64,000 nucleotides of DNA from Streptomyces albidoflavus. GTDB lineage: Bacteria; Actinomycetota; Actinomycetes; Streptomycetales; Streptomycetaceae. How positions within the stretch are numbered: position 1 is the first letter of the stretch; the number at the start of each line of letters is the position of its first letter. This document shows positions 62,290 to 64,000 of this stretch, piece by piece. Under the pieces are notes generated by a model that searched no databases, was not told the DNA's origin, and saw nothing but the letters and a program-made list of their open reading frames with translations. The stretch lies in NCBI RefSeq assembly GCF_000719955.1, contig NZ_JOII01000008.1:124001-188000 (forward strand), given 5' to 3'. Made by a program: the position numbers and the translations under genes.

Positions 62290-63120
62290 TCAGCAGGCCC
62301 CCCGCACGTACCCCTCCTCGTCCTCCGGCAGCACGTCCCGGTCGCGCAGGACCACCGAGAGCCGCCCGTCCGCCGCCTCGCAGGCCCGCTCCAGCCCCTT
62401 CTCGGTGTACTCCACGACCAGGACGCGCCCGTCGAAGGCCCGGTCGTACACCCCGCACTCCTCGTACTGGCCGCACTCCTCGGCCACCGCGAAGTCCAGC
62501 CCCAGCCGCTTCCGGTCGGCCGCCAGTTCCGCGGTGTTCTTCTGCGCCACCGCGAGCCCCCGGGAGTGCGCCCGCTCCACCAGCAGCGCCAGGTACGCCT
62601 GGGCGTCGGCCGCGTCGAGCAGGCCGTCCGAGCGGGTGAAGCTGTCGTAGTTGTCGGGCTCGACCGCGTCGAAGCCCCGCTGCGCGCAGCCGTCGATCCA
62701 GCGGCCCACCCGGGCGGCCGCCGCCCGCCGCAGCTCCTCGGTGGAGAGGTCGAGCAGCACCTCGTCCCAGTCCTCGTCGATCACCTCGCGCCCGCCCGAA
62801 TCCCGCAGCAGCAGTTCCTCGGGCCATCCGCGAGCGCCGGGCTGGGCCTGGAAGGCGTTGACGTAACAGACGTTGTAGAGCCCCCGGGCCGGCCGCGCCC
62901 CGTGGTCGCGGACCACCACCTGGACGTCGTCGTCGGGGCGGTAGGCGCCGCCGAGCTGGTAGTCGAGGCCGGCGTCGAGCGGCGGCGGCTTCGGCTTTCG
63001 CGCGGGTGACGCGCTCTCGGCGGGTTCCGCCCGCTCGCCCCCGGAGCCGGAAGTCCCGCAGCCGGCGAGCAGTAGCGGCAGGGCGGCCAGGCCGCACGCC
63101 AGGCGCGTACGCCGGTTCAT
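62290..63120 (-). CDS. GH114-type lipoprotein (endo-alpha-1,4-polygalactosaminidase family)
   Basis: The 276-residue protein starts at ATG 63120, overlapping the lrp stop as ATGA. A lipobox LLAGC is at residues about 17-21. The TIM-barrel pattern of GH114/DUF297 is clear: YNVCYVNAFQAQPG, DEDWDEVLLDLSTEEL, GFDAVEPDNYDSFTRSDG with the acidic catalytic residue, RGLAVAQKNTAEL, and DFAVAEECGQYEEC. Members cut alpha-1,4-linked galactosamine polymers. Its position just upstream of a GH19 chitinase suggests a shared role in amino-sugar polymer breakdown at the cell surface. Cysteines in CGQYEECGVYD are conserved in this group. Confidence 0.87.
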   Translation of the reverse strand: MNRRTRLACGLAALPLLLAGCGTSGSGGERAEPAESASPARKPKPPPLDAGLDYQLGGAYRPDDDVQVVVRDHGARPARGLYNVCYVNAFQAQPGARGWPEELLLRDSGGREVIDEDWDEVLLDLSTEELRRAAAARVGRWIDGCAQRGFDAVEPDNYDSFTRSDGLLDAADAQAYLALLVERAHSRGLAVAQKNTAELAADRKRLGLDFAVAEECGQYEECGVYDRAFDGRVLVVEYTEKGLERACEAADGRLSVVLRDRDVLPEDEEGYVRGAC

Positions 63121-63632
63121 CCGCGCCGCCTTCCCGTGCCCTCGGCGGCCCGCTCCAGGAGCGGGGTCAGCCGGTGGGGGACCAGCTGGTTCATGGCGAG
63201 CGAGGTGCTGCTGCGCTCGACCCCGGGCACGGCGTGCAGCCGGCCCGCGATCCGGTACAGGTCGTCCGCGTCCGCCGCCACCACCCGGGCCAGCAGGTCG
63301 ATGTCGCCGCTCAGCCCGTACACCTCCACCACCTCGGGGATGTCGCCGAGTGCCGCCCCCACCTCGGTCAGCCGCAACTGGTCGACGCGCATCGTCACGA
63401 AGGCCGTCAGCGGATAGCCCAGCGCCGCCGGGTCCACGCGCCGGGCGAACGGGCCGAGCGCGCCGTCCCGCTCCAGCCGGCTCCAGCGGGCCTGCACCGT
63501 GTTGCGCGACAGGCCCAGCCGCTCCGTCAGCGCCACCGCGGTCGCCCGTGGTTCCTCGTCGAGCGCCAGCAGGATGCGCGCGTCCGTCGCGTCGACCGCC
63601 CCACCGTGGTTCACCGTGCTCAGTCGACTCAC
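63117..63632 (-). CDS. Lrp/AsnC-family regulator
   Basis: The protein is 171 residues from GTG 63632; a second GTG at 63614 would remove six residues and neither has a well-spaced ribosome-binding site. The HTH is at residues about 15-60 (DATDARILLALDEEPRATAV, ALTERLGLSRNTVQARWSRL). The RAM/AsnC ligand domain covers about 75-150 (FVTMRVDQLRLTEVGAALGD, VVEVYGLSGDIDLLARVVAA). It is divergent from a pyruvate-dehydrogenase/transketolase-like gene with a perfect palindrome between them, and is probably an amino-acid-responsive regulator of that gene and itself. Confidence 0.92.
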   Translation of the reverse strand: MSRLSTVNHGGAVDATDARILLALDEEPRATAVALTERLGLSRNTVQARWSRLERDGALGPFARRVDPAALGYPLTAFVTMRVDQLRLTEVGAALGDIPEVVEVYGLSGDIDLLARVVAADADDLYRIAGRLHAVPGVERSSTSLAMNQLVPHRLTPLLERAAEGTGRRRG

Positions 63633-63647
63633 CTCCCCGAACCCTGT

Positions 63648-63668
63648 GGTTGAGCAGATTGCTCAACC
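63648..63668. promoter_or_regulatory. Lrp operator: inverted repeat with 9-bp arms
   Basis: GGTTGAGCA (63648-63656) and TGCTCAACC (63660-63668) are exact arms around GAT, 16 bp from the lrp start and about 145 bp from the divergent enzyme gene. The TTGAGCA half-site suits an Lrp-class regulator. Confidence 0.75.
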
Positions 63669-63813
63669 GGAGAGTCGTATCTTGTGCAATCGGAAGGAGG
63701 AATGTCTACTGACGAACCACAACGACAACCTGGTGCCCGCAGCCTCGGCGACCGGCCGCAGCCAGCCCGCCGCCGGACCCCGGACCCGCGCCACCCGTCC
63801 CGGAGGTTCTGTG

Positions 63814-64000
63814 ATGGTCCCGGACACGACGACGTCTCCGCGTACCGGCCGGCAGGAGCTGCTCACCGCCCTCGGCGAGATCGAGCAGCGCGTGCTCTGG
63901 CTCTCCGCCGCCACCATCGACCACGCCAACCGTATCCGCCCGAACCCCACGGGACTGAAGGTCGGCGGCCACCAGGCCTCCTGCGCCTCGATGGTGTCGA
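63814..64000 (+). CDS. Pyruvate dehydrogenase E1/transketolase-like enzyme, N-terminal fragment
   Basis: From ATG 63814, seven bases after GGAGG, 62 residues are visible before the window ends. The sequence TALGEIEQRVLWLSAATID, HANRIRPNPTGLKVGGHQAS, CASMVS is the N-terminal region of thiamine-diphosphate E1-type enzymes annotated in Streptomyces as transketolase or pyruvate dehydrogenase (homodimeric, about 800 residues). GGHQAS corresponds to the GGHMAS region of AceE. A GTG immediately before (63811) could also be used. Divergent Lrp and the palindrome at 63648-63668 point to amino-acid-linked regulation. Confidence 0.82.
   Translation, partial: MVPDTTTSPRTGRQELLTALGEIEQRVLWLSAATIDHANRIRPNPTGLKVGGHQASCASMVS

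Overview
The window is chromosomal DNA from a high-GC actinomycete, almost certainly Streptomyces. Base composition is very high in G+C with strong third-position bias. Starts are often GTG, neighbouring genes overlap as ATGA or GTGA, and the gene families are typical of the genus: DUF5937-type ArsR, TioE-like MerR, Tat-exported PhoD, DasR-like and iron-box operators, a cysteine-free L33 and a DevS/DevR-like pair. I saw no rRNA, tRNA, prophage, insertion sequence or CRISPR array. It reads as accessory or arm-like chromosome, with many small regulator-plus-target modules.

Layout. 1-8.2 kb: the end of a Cu(I) ATPase, a secreted discoidin/beta-helix protein, a TetX-like flavin monooxygenase behind a triple palindrome, and a divergent ArsR/MFS pair. 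8.3-11 kb: a cobalamin riboswitch and metE. 11.3-20 kb: a PRC-barrel stress protein, an SDR, an ArsR regulator, a tandem palindromic repeat array beside a broken SDR gene, a double-HTH MerR divergent from an erythromycin-esterase homologue, an EamA exporter, a thioesterase and a secreted protein. 20-26.4 kb: PhoD, then a flavin monooxygenase-SDR fusion, TetR and GPH-type MFS module that shares an operator. 26.4-29.8 kb: a two-gene unit with a CocE/NonD hydrolase and an ATP-grasp ligase. 30-34.7 kb: a sulfur operon (metY, metX, sulfite-oxidase-like enzyme, methyltransferase). 34.8-37 kb: TetR/amidase. 37.2-44.8 kb: a peptide-import operon with a built-in S9 peptidase. 44.8-47 kb: XRE-cupin and HxlR regulators and a cation exchanger. 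47.3-51.5 kb: an iron-siderophore ABC importer behind an iron box. 51.8-54.6 kb: a DHA2 exporter with TetR, then cysteine-free L33 with a possible Zur site. 54.6-61.3 kb: an orphan cytochrome oxidase subunit I, a two-GAF histidine kinase broken by an in-frame TAG, a NarL-type response regulator, a SLOG-like protein and a PNPOx-like protein. Three DosR/DevR-like boxes lie in this last region. 61.4-64 kb: a GH19 chitinase with two DasR-like sites, a GH114 lipoprotein, Lrp, and the start of a pyruvate dehydrogenase E1/transketolase-like gene.

How the parts fit. Much of the window handles nutrient stress: B12 status (metE), sulfur (metYX), iron, possibly zinc, phosphate (PhoD), amino-sugar polymers (GH19, GH114) and low oxygen or redox (DevS/DevR-like genes with the orphan oxidase). 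The most distinctive items are the ATP-grasp/CocE pair, the FMO-SDR fusion with paired operators, the stop-interrupted kinase inside a DosR-box neighbourhood, metX without an ordinary start codon, and several very regular palindromic operators. All family names come from reading the translations. No database search was possible.
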